NCBI GenBank assembly: GCA_900552645.1
Contig: USAN01000017.1
Span: 1-27,597 of the forward strand
DNA: 27,597 nt
Source: an uncultured Bacteroides sp.
GTDB taxonomy: Bacteria; Bacteroidota; Bacteroidia; Bacteroidales; Bacteroidaceae
Reading direction: 5' to 3'
Shown: positions 1 through 9,575 of the stretch, in pieces
Layout of the letters: every line of letters starts with the position of its first letter
Position numbering within the stretch: position 1 is the stretch's first letter
Made by a program: the position numbers and the translations under genes
Notes under the pieces: generated by a model
The model's database searches: none
The model's input: only the letters and a program-made list of their open reading frames with translations
What the model was told of the DNA's origin: nothing

Positions 1-16
1 CTTCTTTTGTCATCAT
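1..16 (-). CDS. possible 5' end of a gene running off the left edge
   Basis: On the minus strand two consecutive ATG codons (16-14 and 13-11) are followed by ACA AAA GAA and stay open to the window edge. A Bacteroides-type -7 box (TATTTTTG, minus strand, 34-41) lies just upstream at a suitable distance. Only about five codons are visible, so no function can be given. It would be the next minus-strand gene after ispG. Confidence 0.3.
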
Positions 17-117
17 AATGCTTTGTTTTTAGGCAAAAATAAAAAGAAAGAAATTGGGATAAAAGATGCATTTCACCGAAGGCTTACGTTTATATCTCAC
101 TAAATAAAAGTCCCACA

Positions 118-137
118 TATATGAGACGATCGTCCCA
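118..137 (-). terminator. possible weak terminator hairpin after ispG
   Basis: The sequence downstream of the ispG stop contains the perfect 10-bp palindrome GACGATCGTC (125-134). Its flanks extend the pairing (ATG/CAT) through a G-U pair. On the minus strand a T-rich stretch appears only some 20 bases later, so this is a weak candidate rather than a clear Rho-independent terminator. Confidence 0.25.
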
Positions 138-152
138 TATTAATGAAGCGAT

Positions 153-1997
153 TTATTTTTCTGTATAATCACCGTTACTTCTTATTAGTTCTATAAGTTT
201 TTCTACAGCATGCTCTTCGGGAATGTTCTTTTCGATGCACTCTTTTTTCTTGTATAGACTTACCTTTCCACGAGCTGCACCTACATATCCATAGTCGGCA
301 TCGGCCATTTCGCCTGGACCATTTACTATGCATCCCATGATTCCTATTTTAAGGCCTTTAAGATGTGATGTTGCTGCTTTTATCTTTGCTATAGTCGATT
401 CTAAATTATATAATGTACGGCCACATCCAGGACAAGATATATATTCCGTCTTGCTGGTACGTATTCGTCCTGCCTGTAATATTCCGAAGGCTGTAGCATC
501 TACGCTCTTTATATCTATATGACCTTGATTGAAAAGGAAGATGCCATCGCATAACCCATCAATTATAATAGCTCCCATATCTGCGGCCGACTTTATCTGC
601 AAATCTTCTTTTTCGCTTTCCTGATAGAACTGGAAGAATATGACTGGGTTTTCAATTCCTTCATTCATAAGCTCGTGAACCATTCCGCGGTATTCTCCTA
701 AACGGTTAGGATGATTGCTTTGTGCTATTATTACAACCTCAGGATGAACTTTTAGTGCTGCTATTACTTCGTCGTTCATTGCCATATATGGCATGAATAG
801 AAATTTAAGATCTGCTTTGTTGTGATGAAGCTCAACTAACTGCTGATAATTGAATGCTGGATATGCATTATCCATTTCTGGGTTCCAACTGATATAATCT
901 ATTATATATCCACTTTTGTCAATGCGATTTTCGGGCAGTGATTGTCCGCTATATATATAATCGGGACAAAACTGAGCATCAACTTCTTTACTTCCATTAA
1001 GTCGTTCTGATACTACTACAGGAAGATTATCACCACCAATATTCTTTACGGCGCATGTCTTTCGTCTAACCGGTGACAGATAGTTGAATGTTTCTGCTTC
1101 CTTACCTGGAATAAAAGGATGATTTATACGTTGCGATATATAGTCAGTTAACTTTTTAGCGACAGGAATCTCTGCTTCTGGTGCTTCACTTAATGAAACT
1201 CTGATAGTATCTCCTATACCGTCCGAAAGTAGTGCGCCTATTCCAAGAGCCGACTTAATGCGTCCGTCTTCACCGTCTCCCGCTTCTGTAACACCAAGAT
1301 GAATAGGAAACTTCATTCCCTCTTTCTCCATAACATCTACCAGTAATCGTACTGTTCTTACCATAACGACAGTATTAGAAGCTTTTATTGAAATTACTAC
1401 ATCTTTAAAATCTTCTGTAACACAAATACGAAGGAATTCCATGCAAGATTCAACCATTCCTTCGGGTGTATCGCCATAACGAGACATTATTCTATCTGAA
1501 AGTGATCCATGATTTACCCCTATTCTTATGGCGGTATTATTCTCCTTACAAATATTTAAGAAAGGTATGAATCTATCTCTGATTTTTTCAATTTCTGCCT
1601 TGTACTCTTCTTCGGTATATTCTAACTCCTTGAAAGTTCTTGCAGCATCTACATAATTTCCCGGATTAATTCTTACCTTTTCTGCATAATGAGCTGCTAC
1701 ATCGGCCACATTAGGGTTAAAATGTACGTCGGCTACCAATGGAGTATCATATCCTTTAGAGCGCAGGCTTATATTTATATTCCTAAGATTTTCTGCTTCG
1801 CGTATACCTTGCGTTGTAAGTCTCACATATTCTCCACCCGCATTGATTATTCGCTTAGCCTGCTCAACGCATGCTTCTGTATCCATAGTCGAAGTATTTG
1901 TCATACTCTGTATACGGATAGGATTAGCGCCACCCATAGGAGTGGCGCCAATATTAATTTCTTCGGTCTCGCGGCGACTGTAATTGAATAAATCCAT
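153..1997 (-). CDS. ispG: (E)-4-hydroxy-3-methylbut-2-enyl-diphosphate synthase, long bacterial form
   Basis: IspG (GcpE) is the [4Fe-4S] enzyme that converts methylerythritol cyclodiphosphate to HMBPP, the penultimate step of the MEP isoprenoid pathway in the cytosol. The 614-residue length matches the three-domain form found in Bacteroidetes, Chlamydiae and plants, where a second barrel-like insert separates the N-terminal TIM barrel from the Fe-S domain. The proteobacterial enzyme has about 370 residues. The barrel opens with the RIQSMTNTSTMDT motif. The cluster ligands are visible in CPGCG (Cys522, Cys525) and GCIVNGPGE (Cys556), and the last Glu (563) is the family's conserved acidic ligand. 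The start codon overlaps the purE stop by one base (TAATG), so translation is probably coupled. It is the last gene of the rpoN-PAP2-gcvH-purE-ispG set. Confidence 0.97.
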   Translation of the reverse strand: MDLFNYSRRETEEINIGATPMGGANPIRIQSMTNTSTMDTEACVEQAKRIINAGGEYVRLTTQGIREAENLRNINISLRSKGYDTPLVADVHFNPNVADVAAHYAEKVRINPGNYVDAARTFKELEYTEEEYKAEIEKIRDRFIPFLNICKENNTAIRIGVNHGSLSDRIMSRYGDTPEGMVESCMEFLRICVTEDFKDVVISIKASNTVVMVRTVRLLVDVMEKEGMKFPIHLGVTEAGDGEDGRIKSALGIGALLSDGIGDTIRVSLSEAPEAEIPVAKKLTDYISQRINHPFIPGKEAETFNYLSPVRRKTCAVKNIGGDNLPVVVSERLNGSKEVDAQFCPDYIYSGQSLPENRIDKSGYIIDYISWNPEMDNAYPAFNYQQLVELHHNKADLKFLFMPYMAMNDEVIAALKVHPEVVIIAQSNHPNRLGEYRGMVHELMNEGIENPVIFFQFYQESEKEDLQIKSAADMGAIIIDGLCDGIFLFNQGHIDIKSVDATAFGILQAGRIRTSKTEYISCPGCGRTLYNLESTIAKIKAATSHLKGLKIGIMGCIVNGPGEMADADYGYVGAARGKVSLYKKKECIEKNIPEEHAVEKLIELIRSNGDYTEK

Positions 1998-2506
1998 TAG
2001 TTAGTCTTATATGCAAATTTAACTTCCTTCAACTCTTCGTTAGCTTTTACAATTTTGTTTTTAAGTCCTTCCTTGTAAGTTACCAATTTCTGAGCTAACT
2101 GGTCATCTCCCAATGCAATCATCTGTACGGCTAATATGGCAGCATTCATTGCACCATTTATGGCAACTGTTGCAACAGGAATTCCTGGAGGCATCTGTAT
2201 GATTGAATATAATGCGTCCATTCCGTCAAGAACCGAGCCTTTTATAGGTACACCTATAACAGGTAGAGTAGTGTTTGCAGCTATAACTCCTGGAAGAGCA
2301 GCAGCCATTCCGGCAGCAGCAATAATTACTTTAATTCCGCGTTCAGCAGCATTTTTCGAAAATTCTTCGACTGCTTCTGGAGTACGGTGTGCCGATAAGG
2401 CATTCATTTCGAAAGGTACTTGCATTTCATCAAGCAGTTTGGCAGCCTTCTCCATTACAGGAAGATCTGAAGTGCTACCCATGATAATACTTACAATAGG
2501 TTTCAT
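1997..2506 (-). CDS. purE: N5-carboxyaminoimidazole ribonucleotide mutase (class I PurE)
   Basis: PurE moves the carboxyl group of N5-CAIR to C4, giving CAIR in de novo purine synthesis. The 169-residue protein shows the usual signatures: the phosphate loop GSTSDLPVM near residues 10-18, SAHRTP with the catalytic His near residue 40, AAAGMAAALPGV, the VPIKGS loop, and SIIQMPPGIPVATVAI. The small size and single domain fit the octameric class I mutase of bacteria. It starts 36 bp after gcvH and shares one base with ispG. In an operon headed by rpoN it is most likely a metabolic passenger, because no other purine gene is nearby. Confidence 0.96.
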   Translation of the reverse strand: MKPIVSIIMGSTSDLPVMEKAAKLLDEMQVPFEMNALSAHRTPEAVEEFSKNAAERGIKVIIAAAGMAAALPGVIAANTTLPVIGVPIKGSVLDGMDALYSIIQMPPGIPVATVAINGAMNAAILAVQMIALGDDQLAQKLVTYKEGLKNKIVKANEELKEVKFAYKTN

Positions 2507-2542
2507 TCTTATAATTCACAATTTTAAAGAGAAATTCTCCTC

Positions 2543-2923
2543 TTATTCATTAATCAACTTTTTATATTCTGCTGCATCCAGCAAACCGTCAATTTCGGAT
2601 AAATCTTCGGGCTTTATCTTAATGAGCCAGCCTTTTCCATAAGGATCTTGATTTACCAGTTCGGGCTGATCTGCAAGTTCTTCATTCTGTTCCAATATTT
2701 CACCGTTTACAGGAAGGAATAGGTCGGATATTGTCTTTACAACTTCAATTGTTCCAAAAACTTCACCTTTTTCAAGTTTTTCTCCAACAGTAGGAATATC
2801 TACAAATACAATGTCTCCCAACTGTTCTTGAGCATAATCTGTTATACCTACAAAAGCGTCTTCTCCTTCGATACGTATCCATTCGTGTTCGTTGGTGTAT
2901 CTTACATTACTTGGAAAATTCAT
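2543..2923 (-). CDS. gcvH: glycine cleavage system H protein
   Basis: GcvH is the lipoyl carrier that shuttles the aminomethyl group between the P, T and L proteins of the glycine cleavage system. The 126-residue length and the opening YTNEHEWI are typical. The lipoyl lysine is Lys63 in IEVVKTISD, where the family usually has ESVKAxSD. The conserved GITDYAQEQLGDIVFVDIP stretch lies at about residues 26-44. No gcvP or gcvT is adjacent. In Bacteroidetes the H protein is often encoded apart from them, here between a membrane protein and purE with gaps of about 35 bp on each side. Confidence 0.96.
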   Translation of the reverse strand: MNFPSNVRYTNEHEWIRIEGEDAFVGITDYAQEQLGDIVFVDIPTVGEKLEKGEVFGTIEVVKTISDLFLPVNGEILEQNEELADQPELVNQDPYGKGWLIKIKPEDLSEIDGLLDAAEYKKLINE

Positions 2924-2958
2924 ATTGTTTTTATTTTAAGGTTAATATTTTTATCTGC

Positions 2959-3603
2959 TCAAATAAACAAAATTCCTATGATACCACAAAACAATCCGAC
3001 AATAAATCCGGCTAAAACTTCAAGTAGATGATGCTGTCTTAGTATCATTCTTGCAGTTCCGAGCATTCCTGATAACAAAATGAAAAAACATAGCCACCAT
3101 ATAGGATTGAATGAGAATAAGAAGCTGTAAGATAACAGCCCACCTACCATCATGCCACTGCTGGCTACATGAGTACTTATTTTCCATTTGAAGTTTATGA
3201 TTGTACATAATATCATACATATAAGTGTGGCAACGATTATACCAGCCATGTAACGTGGAAGATGAAGGCGATACATGGTAAGAAGGCATGCCACGTAACT
3301 AACTATAGTAAGCGCATAAGGTATAAAACGATTTTCGCGGTTGGATAGTCCTTTTATACCAAGTCCACTTATCTTTTGGAATAAATATATGGAAAGCATT
3401 GGCATGAATATAGTAAAGCAATATACTATAGCTAGCACTATAAGTTTGTATTGAATGGGGAGTATGCGAAGATAAGTAAAGAAGAATAGCATAAAAAATG
3501 CTACGAAAGGTACCATAAATGGGGTAAATATTGCCGAAACAAACTTGGAAAGATATATTAATGTCTTTCTTTCAATCAATGGTTCTATTGTTGGATTTTT
3601 CAT
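2959..3603 (-). CDS. PAP2-like integral membrane protein
   Basis: This 214-residue, very hydrophobic protein has about six predicted membrane helices. It looks like the divergent PAP2 (phosphatidic acid phosphatase type 2) group common in Bacteroidetes. The motifs are degenerate. SNRENRFIPY near residues 86-95 stands where the family has KxxxxxxRP. KISTHVASSGMMVGGL takes the place of the PSGH block but keeps the His. ARMILRQHHLLEVLAGFIVG resembles SRxxxxxHxxxD but has Glu where Asp is expected. The family dephosphorylates lipid phosphates such as undecaprenyl pyrophosphate, but the substrate and even the activity here are unproven. It starts one base after the rpoN stop, so the two are probably co-translated. 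Confidence 0.75.
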   Translation of the reverse strand: MKNPTIEPLIERKTLIYLSKFVSAIFTPFMVPFVAFFMLFFFTYLRILPIQYKLIVLAIVYCFTIFMPMLSIYLFQKISGLGIKGLSNRENRFIPYALTIVSYVACLLTMYRLHLPRYMAGIIVATLICMILCTIINFKWKISTHVASSGMMVGGLLSYSFLFSFNPIWWLCFFILLSGMLGTARMILRQHHLLEVLAGFIVGLFCGIIGILFI

Positions 3604-3604
3604 C

Positions 3605-5068
3605 TTATTGTCTTCTTAATCGTGCTATAGGTATATTGAGCTGCTGTCTGTATTTGGCAACTGTTCGTCGGGCAATAGGATAGCCTTTAGCTTTCAATAT
3701 ATCCGACAGTTCATCATCCGTATAAGGCTTGTTGCTGTCTTCTTCCTCTACACACTCTTTTAATATTCTTTTTATTTCTCTAACTGATAATTCTTCGCCG
3801 TCCTGAGTTATGTAACCATCACTGAAGAAATATTTTAACGGATATATGCCGTAATTTGTTTGAACATATTTACTGTTACTCACTCTTGATATTGTAGATA
3901 TATCCAAATGCGCTTTCTCGGCTACATCTTTAAGTATCATTGGACGTAATAATGATTCATCTCCTTCTACAAAGAATTGTTTTTGTAAATCTATTATTGT
4001 CTGCATTGTTGTTATAAGTGTATTTTGTCGTTGTTTTACGGCATTAATGAATCCTTGTGCAGCATCTACCTTCTGCTTTAGAAACATGAAAGCATCTTTA
4101 GACTCCTTGCTTTGGTTGTCGCGGTTATTGGCATATTCATCAAGCATATTAGTAAAGTTGCGGCTTAGTTTCAGATCTGGTACATTTCTGTTATTTAGAC
4201 TCAGTGATATACTACCATCCTCGAAAGTGTCTACTATGAAGTCTGGAATTATCTGTTGAAAATTCTTGCCTATAGTTTCTCCCAAAGAGCTTCCTGGCCT
4301 AGGATTAAGCTTTACAAGTTCGTTTAAAGCTTCATTATATTCATTCTCCGTTATGCTTAGTTTCTGTATTATCCTCTCGCGATTCTTCTTAGTGAAATCG
4401 TCAAAGCATTTATCTATAATTTCCTCCTGAAGCTTTTTTGTTGATGATTCCTTTTTTCTTCTAATCTGCAAAAGAAGACATTCCTGCAGGTCGCGTGCTC
4501 CTATACCTGCAGGATCGAATTCCTGTATGCATTTCAATATATTTTCCAGTTCTTCTTCTGTAATGTATATTCCTCTATATATAGCAAGTTCGTCTACTAT
4601 GTTATCAAGTCCCTTTCTTAATAGTCCGTCATCATCTAGCGAACCTATTATATATTCTGCTATTTCTTTCTTATCATCATCAATATCTTGCATGACAAGT
4701 TGTTCCTTCAGTATTTCATAGAATGATACAGCGTCCGAAAAAGGAATGTCTTCTGCCTTGTCGTCTTTAGAGTAGTTATTTTCCTTTAGCTTATAGTCAG
4801 GTATATCGTCTTCGGTACGGTAATCGCCCAAAGATATATCTTCTTCATCATATACACTGCTATCCCTTTCATCGTTTGAAGATAAATTCTCATCATTCTC
4901 TTCCTTGCCCTCCTCGAGTGCCGGATTATCAAGAATTTCAGCATGAACTCTTTCTTCAAGCTCGACAGTAGGCAATTCCAGTAGTTTTACAACCAGAATT
5001 TGTTGAGGAGATAATGTTTGAACCTGTTGCTGAAGTTGTGTTTGAACCTGACGCGAACTTTCTACCAT
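3605..5068 (-). CDS. rpoN: RNA polymerase sigma-54 factor
   Basis: Sigma-54 directs RNA polymerase to -24/-12 promoters that need an AAA+ activator. The 487-residue protein has all three regions. Region I is the Gln- and Leu-rich N-terminus (residues about 6-50, with QVQTQLQQQVQTLSPQQ). Region II is an acidic linker (about 55-110, rich in Asp and Glu). Region III contains the core-binding domain, an HTH (LDISTISRVSNSKYVQT) and the C-terminal RpoN box ARRTVAKYR at residues 466-474. The ending PIARLRRQ is typical. No activator or modulator gene lies next to it. It is the first gene of the minus-strand set running to ispG, 75 bp after the nucleoside kinase gene. Confidence 0.97.
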   Translation of the reverse strand: MVESSRQVQTQLQQQVQTLSPQQILVVKLLELPTVELEERVHAEILDNPALEEGKEENDENLSSNDERDSSVYDEEDISLGDYRTEDDIPDYKLKENNYSKDDKAEDIPFSDAVSFYEILKEQLVMQDIDDDKKEIAEYIIGSLDDDGLLRKGLDNIVDELAIYRGIYITEEELENILKCIQEFDPAGIGARDLQECLLLQIRRKKESSTKKLQEEIIDKCFDDFTKKNRERIIQKLSITENEYNEALNELVKLNPRPGSSLGETIGKNFQQIIPDFIVDTFEDGSISLSLNNRNVPDLKLSRNFTNMLDEYANNRDNQSKESKDAFMFLKQKVDAAQGFINAVKQRQNTLITTMQTIIDLQKQFFVEGDESLLRPMILKDVAEKAHLDISTISRVSNSKYVQTNYGIYPLKYFFSDGYITQDGEELSVREIKRILKECVEEEDSNKPYTDDELSDILKAKGYPIARRTVAKYRQQLNIPIARLRRQ

Positions 5069-5102
5069 ATTTAAACCAATGAATTATCGAAATTAACAGC
5101 TG

Positions 5103-5110
5103 CAAAATTA
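5103..5110 (-). promoter_or_regulatory. candidate -7 box upstream of rpoN
   Basis: The minus strand reads TAATTTTG here, matching the Bacteroides -7 consensus TAnnTTTG, about 35 bp upstream of the rpoN start. No matching TTTG -33 element is seen at the right distance, so this is a tentative call. Confidence 0.3.
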
Positions 5111-5143
5111 ATCAATATTTTAATATTATAATTCTTTTGATTA

Positions 5144-6808
5144 TTAATATCTGAAACTGCTTCCTCCCAGAAATTCACGCAATAGCGAAGTAGGTGGTAA
5201 TTCGTCATCCTGAATAGGTATGAAATATTCCAAAAACTTACGAAGTCTATATGCTTCTGAATACTCTGGGCGACTATTAGGTACCTTTCTTAGTATAGGT
5301 TCTACATAATCTTTGAGCACCGCAAGCTCATAAATAAGAGCAGAATTGAACATTGCATCTGCATTCTCTTGATATGGAAAGATCCATTTGTCTTCACCGG
5401 CTCTTACACTTGGCCATCGTGCAATAGTTTCCTCGGCCGAATATCCTCTATATTTATAGTCTCTTAAAATTCTTCTAAGAAGTCTATTGTCTGTTGTTGG
5501 TATATAGTTATGATTGTCTAAAAGTATGGTTGTTAGTGCCGATACATATATTTTATATATATTCTCGTTGGGGACATTAGGTATGAGTTCAGGATTAAGT
5601 GCATGAATACCTTCCAAGATAAGTATCATATTATCGGTTATTCTAAGTTTTTCGCCTTTGAACTCTCTTTTGCCTGTTGCAAAGTTGAATGATGGCAGTT
5701 CTACCTCTTCACCATTTAGCAGTGATTTTAATTGTTTGTTGAAGAATTCCAGATCGAGTGCATATAATGATTCATAATCGTAATCTCCATTTTCGTCACG
5801 CGGAGTATGTTGTCGATCTATGAAATAGTTATCTAGTGATATTGGATATGGTTTTAGACAGCTTGCCATTAATTGAATGCTTAGACGCTTGCTGAATGTA
5901 GTTTTACCCGAAGATGATGGCCCGGATATTAGTATCAACTTAACTCTTTTCCCATCTTCTCCACGTGCAATAATATCGTCGGCTATATGAGAAATTTTTT
6001 TCTCCTGAAGAGCTTCCGAAACATTTATAAGATTAGTTGCCTCTCTCATGTTGCAAGCAATGTTTAGGTCGCCTACTGTTTCTATTCCGATTATTTGATT
6101 CCATTTTCTGTATTCTTTAAAAGCATCGAGCATTTTTTCTTGTTTTACCATCTCTTCCAGGTGTGAAGGATTTTGTCTGTTAGGGACCTGAAGCAGAAGT
6201 CCATCGTAATATTTTACAATATCATACACTTTAATGTATCCGGTACTTGGCAGCAGACTTCCATAATAATAATCTACACTATCTTCGAGAGTATAATAAA
6301 AAGAGTAAAGAGAATCTGAAGTTTCGAGAAGTTTTACTTTATCCATCATTCCTCTTTTTCTGAATAATTCTACTACATCGGCTGTGTGCTCCTCAAAGCG
6401 ATGAAAAGGTATATCGGCATTTATTATTTCCTGCATTCTCTTTTTTATTCTAATAACATCGTCTAGTCCAATTGGGCGTCCTATTCGTAAATCACAGAAA
6501 TAACCTTTCGATACTGGATGCTCCAGAACGATTTTTCCGTTTGGGTATAAATCTTCTACAGCTTTGCAAAGAATAAAGCATAGTGATCTTACATATGTTC
6601 GCATTCCTGAAGAGCTTAGAATATCAAGAAATTCTATATCTTTATTGTTATATACTCTGTAATTAAGTCCTTCGACCTTGTTATTTACTTTTGCGCTGAC
6701 AGGACCGTAAGGCATATTTAAATTAAAACCATTATAAATATCCAAAAGAGAGCTTCCAATTGGGAAACTTTTGAGAATATTGTTATTTTTGCAACAAATT
6801 TGTAACAT
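5144..6808 (-). CDS. nucleoside kinase (uridine kinase-like) with TGS/threonyl-tRNA-synthetase-like N-terminus
   Basis: The C-terminal half is a P-loop uridine kinase/phosphoribulokinase-type domain. Its Walker A is GPSSSGKTTFSKRL with Lys302, followed by the SLDNYFIDR and GIHALNP motifs of uridine kinases. The first 60 or so residues look like a TGS domain, and residues about 65-230 resemble the threonyl-tRNA synthetase second additional (SAD) domain, including the FHRFEEHTADVVELF segment. This 554-residue fusion is widespread in Bacteroidetes and Firmicutes and is annotated simply as nucleoside kinase. Uridine or cytidine phosphorylation is the expected activity, and the role of the synthetase-like part is unknown. 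It is transcribed divergently from the Na/phosphate cotransporter. Confidence 0.88.
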   Translation of the reverse strand: MLQICCKNNNILKSFPIGSSLLDIYNGFNLNMPYGPVSAKVNNKVEGLNYRVYNNKDIEFLDILSSSGMRTYVRSLCFILCKAVEDLYPNGKIVLEHPVSKGYFCDLRIGRPIGLDDVIRIKKRMQEIINADIPFHRFEEHTADVVELFRKRGMMDKVKLLETSDSLYSFYYTLEDSVDYYYGSLLPSTGYIKVYDIVKYYDGLLLQVPNRQNPSHLEEMVKQEKMLDAFKEYRKWNQIIGIETVGDLNIACNMREATNLINVSEALQEKKISHIADDIIARGEDGKRVKLILISGPSSSGKTTFSKRLSIQLMASCLKPYPISLDNYFIDRQHTPRDENGDYDYESLYALDLEFFNKQLKSLLNGEEVELPSFNFATGKREFKGEKLRITDNMILILEGIHALNPELIPNVPNENIYKIYVSALTTILLDNHNYIPTTDNRLLRRILRDYKYRGYSAEETIARWPSVRAGEDKWIFPYQENADAMFNSALIYELAVLKDYVEPILRKVPNSRPEYSEAYRLRKFLEYFIPIQDDELPPTSLLREFLGGSSFRY

Positions 6809-6891
6809 AATTGAAGTATTTATTACTAATATAGAAATTGGCTGTTAATATAACAAATATTAATATTGGTTGTTGATTTCTATCAAACTAA

Positions 6892-8589
6892 TTGATGATG
6901 GAGTATTCATTTTTTGATTTCTTAAAGTTACTCGGTTCGCTGGCTTTATTCCTTTATGGAATGAAGATTATGAGTGAAGGATTACAGAAATTTGCAGGCG
7001 ATAGGTTGCGCAAAATTCTGACAGCGATGACAACAAATCGTGTAACAGGCGTTCTTACCGGAGTTCTTATTACGGCTCTAATTCAGTCTTCTTCGGCAAC
7101 CACGGTTATGGTTGTAAGTTTTGTAAATGCTGGATTGCTTACCTTATCACAGTCAATTGGAGTTATAATGGGTGCCAATATTGGTACGACAGTAACTGCA
7201 TGGATTATTTCACTGTTTGGGTTTAAAGTTGATATAGCAGCATTTGCATTACCGTTATTGGCGTTGGGAGTTATTCCTTTATTTTCTAAAAAAAGTTCAA
7301 GAAAGTCTATAGGTGAGTTCATCTTTGGATTTTCTTTTTTATTTATGGGTCTAGCATATCTTAAAAATAATGCTCCCGATTTAGGAAGTAATCCTGATAT
7401 GCTGGCATTCGTGCAGAACTATACAGATATGGGATATCTTTCTATCCTTCTGTTTGTCTTTATTGGTACTATAATAACAATGATAGTACAGGCTTCGGCC
7501 GCAACTATGGCTATAACGCTCATAATGTGTGCCAACGGATGGATAAGCTTCGAACTGGGTGCAGCGTTGGTGCTAGGAGAGAATATTGGTACTACTATTA
7601 CTGCAAACCTTGCTGCTCTGACTGGTAATACGGAGTCAAAACGAGCAGCTCTTGCGCACTTAGTATTCAATATATTTGGTGTAATCTGGGTATTGTGTCT
7701 TTTCAAGCCATTCACGATGGGAGTATCATGGATAGTAGAAGATATAATGCATGTAACAGATCCTGCAGTTGCTGTTTCATTTAAATTGTCGGCTTTCCAT
7801 ACTTGTTTTAATATTTGCAATGTTCTTCTTCTAATATGGTTTGTAAAACTGATAGAAAAAACAGTATGTAAGATAATCCCAATGAAGGAAACGGAAGAAG
7901 AGTATCGTCTTAGATTTATTACAGGAGGATTGCTCTCTACAGCAGAACTTTCAATTTTGCAGGCTCGTAAAGAGATAAATCTTTTTGCAGAACGAACCAG
8001 AAAGATGTTTGGTATGGTGCAAGATTTACTTCATACTAATAACGAGAGTGATTTCAACAAACTGTTTACTCGTATAGAGAAGTATGAAACAATAAGCGAC
8101 AATATGGAGGTGGAGATTGCTAACTATCTTAATCAGGTATCAGAAGGAAGATTAAGTTCGGAAAGTAAGTTGCAGATACGAGATATGCTTCGAGAGGTTA
8201 CAGAGATAGAGAGTATTGGTGATAGCTGCTATAATCTAGCGCGTACTATAAACCGTAAGCACAGAGGTGATATAGACTTTACCGATAAACAGTATGAACA
8301 TATACACGAAATGTTCAAGCTTACGGACAACTCTTTGCGACAGATGATAAATCTTATTGAAGATAATCATCATTTGGTAGATGTCAATCAGTCATTCAAT
8401 ATGGAGAATGAGATAAATAATTATCGTAACCAATTGAAAAATCAGAATATTATTGATGTAAATAATAAGGAGTATGATTATCAGATGGGTGTACACTATA
8501 TGGATATAATAGGAGAATGCGAGAAACTTGGTGATTATATAGTAAATGTGGTTGAGGCACACGCTGACGTGAAAGAGAAGAAAGCATAA
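6892..8589 (+). CDS. Na/Pi cotransporter family protein with C-terminal PhoU-like domain
   Basis: This 565-residue inner-membrane protein belongs to the NptA/PNaS family of sodium-phosphate symporters. The two inverted-repeat signatures are clear: QSSSATT at residues 65-71 and QASAAT at residues 200-205, each followed by a GANIGTT or GENIGTT glycine-rich segment. The N-terminal 330 residues are mostly membrane helices. Residues about 350-560 are helical and charged and look like a PhoU domain, which in this family is thought to regulate transport. Three ATG codons stand at the start (6892 onward), and the exact one is uncertain by two residues. No pst or phoB gene is nearby. Confidence 0.9.
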   Translation: MMMEYSFFDFLKLLGSLALFLYGMKIMSEGLQKFAGDRLRKILTAMTTNRVTGVLTGVLITALIQSSSATTVMVVSFVNAGLLTLSQSIGVIMGANIGTTVTAWIISLFGFKVDIAAFALPLLALGVIPLFSKKSSRKSIGEFIFGFSFLFMGLAYLKNNAPDLGSNPDMLAFVQNYTDMGYLSILLFVFIGTIITMIVQASAATMAITLIMCANGWISFELGAALVLGENIGTTITANLAALTGNTESKRAALAHLVFNIFGVIWVLCLFKPFTMGVSWIVEDIMHVTDPAVAVSFKLSAFHTCFNICNVLLLIWFVKLIEKTVCKIIPMKETEEEYRLRFITGGLLSTAELSILQARKEINLFAERTRKMFGMVQDLLHTNNESDFNKLFTRIEKYETISDNMEVEIANYLNQVSEGRLSSESKLQIRDMLREVTEIESIGDSCYNLARTINRKHRGDIDFTDKQYEHIHEMFKLTDNSLRQMINLIEDNHHLVDVNQSFNMENEINNYRNQLKNQNIIDVNNKEYDYQMGVHYMDIIGECEKLGDYIVNVVEAHADVKEKKA

Positions 8590-8614
8590 TAAGAATTATA
8601 TCATATTAATGAAA

Positions 8615-8654
8615 AAATAAAATGGCATCGGAATATTCCGATGCCATTTTATTT
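8615..8654. terminator. bidirectional terminator, 40-bp perfect palindrome
   Basis: A perfect 40-bp palindrome centred between 8634 and 8635 has a GC-rich core (GGCATCGGAATATTCCGATGCC) flanked by A-runs on one side and T-runs on the other. It lies between the convergent cotransporter and FKBP genes, so it can terminate both. Confidence 0.9.
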
Positions 8655-8671
8655 AGTATATATGTGAGATA

Positions 8672-9547
8672 TTATTTCTTATCTTTTTCAATACCTACAA
8701 GCTCAACTTCGAATACAAGAGTTGAAAATGGTTTAATCTGACCTGCTTCACGTGAACCATATGCAAGATCTGCTGGTATGAATAATTCATATTTAGAACC
8801 TACAGGCATCATCTTCAAAGCTTCTGTCCAACCTTTTATAACCTGATTAGCACGGAATGTAGCAGGTTCATTACGTTTGTAAGAACTGTCAAATTCAGTA
8901 CCGTCAATTAAGGTACCTTTATAGTTAACCTTTACAGTAGATGTATCAGTTGGAACAGCACCTGTACCTTGTTTGATTACTTTATACTGTAAGCCACTAG
9001 CTGTTGTCTTAACGCCTTCTTTCTTCGCATTTTCAGCCAAAAATTTGTCGCCTGCAGTTTTATTTGCTGCATACTGTTTTTCAACAGCTTTTTCCTTGAT
9101 AGCTTCTGCATGTTCCTGAACGAAAGTCTGAGCTTGTTCCATTGTAACAGGCATTCCTTTTTCTTGAACAGCAGCGATGAAACCTGCAAGGAAGTTTTCT
9201 TTGCTTAACTGAATTGTAGAGTCATTGCCAAATAACTGTTGGTTGATTCCTTCGAACATACGTCCGCTTATTTGCTGTCCTATTTGGATACCAGCCATAT
9301 AAGCTTCATCTTTCTTAGTTGTTTTCTGAGAACCGGCTTCAATACCTTTGATGAATTCACTCATATAAGTAGTATCAACACCTAACTGTCCAGCAACATA
9401 TTGCTTTAAACCTTGAGTATTGGTAACACCCATCATGTAAGAAAGAGAGTCTATTTCATTTTTCATGTTAGCTTTTGGAGATTGAGCTGTACATGAAGCA
9501 AGACTAGCTGCTGCAGCTACTGCAACAAAAAAACTGATTTTCTTCAT
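8672..9547 (-). CDS. FKBP-type peptidyl-prolyl cis-trans isomerase, lipoprotein
   Basis: This 291-residue protein has a lipoprotein signal peptide ending in LASC (lipid-modified Cys19), so it should be membrane-anchored in the envelope. Residues about 30-170 form the helical dimerisation region of the FkpA/FklB/Mip group. The C-terminal 115 residues are the FKBP domain, with the VKVNYKGTLIDGTEFDSSYKRNEP, VIKGWTEALKMMPVG and FIPADLAYG signatures. It probably helps fold exported or outer-membrane proteins. It follows a cytosolic paralogue with a 28-bp gap, and the pair is likely co-transcribed. Confidence 0.94.
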   Translation of the reverse strand: MKKISFFVAVAAAASLASCTAQSPKANMKNEIDSLSYMMGVTNTQGLKQYVAGQLGVDTTYMSEFIKGIEAGSQKTTKKDEAYMAGIQIGQQISGRMFEGINQQLFGNDSTIQLSKENFLAGFIAAVQEKGMPVTMEQAQTFVQEHAEAIKEKAVEKQYAANKTAGDKFLAENAKKEGVKTTASGLQYKVIKQGTGAVPTDTSTVKVNYKGTLIDGTEFDSSYKRNEPATFRANQVIKGWTEALKMMPVGSKYELFIPADLAYGSREAGQIKPFSTLVFEVELVGIEKDKK

Positions 9548-9575
9548 TTACTTTTAAATTTTTTGTTCGTGATTA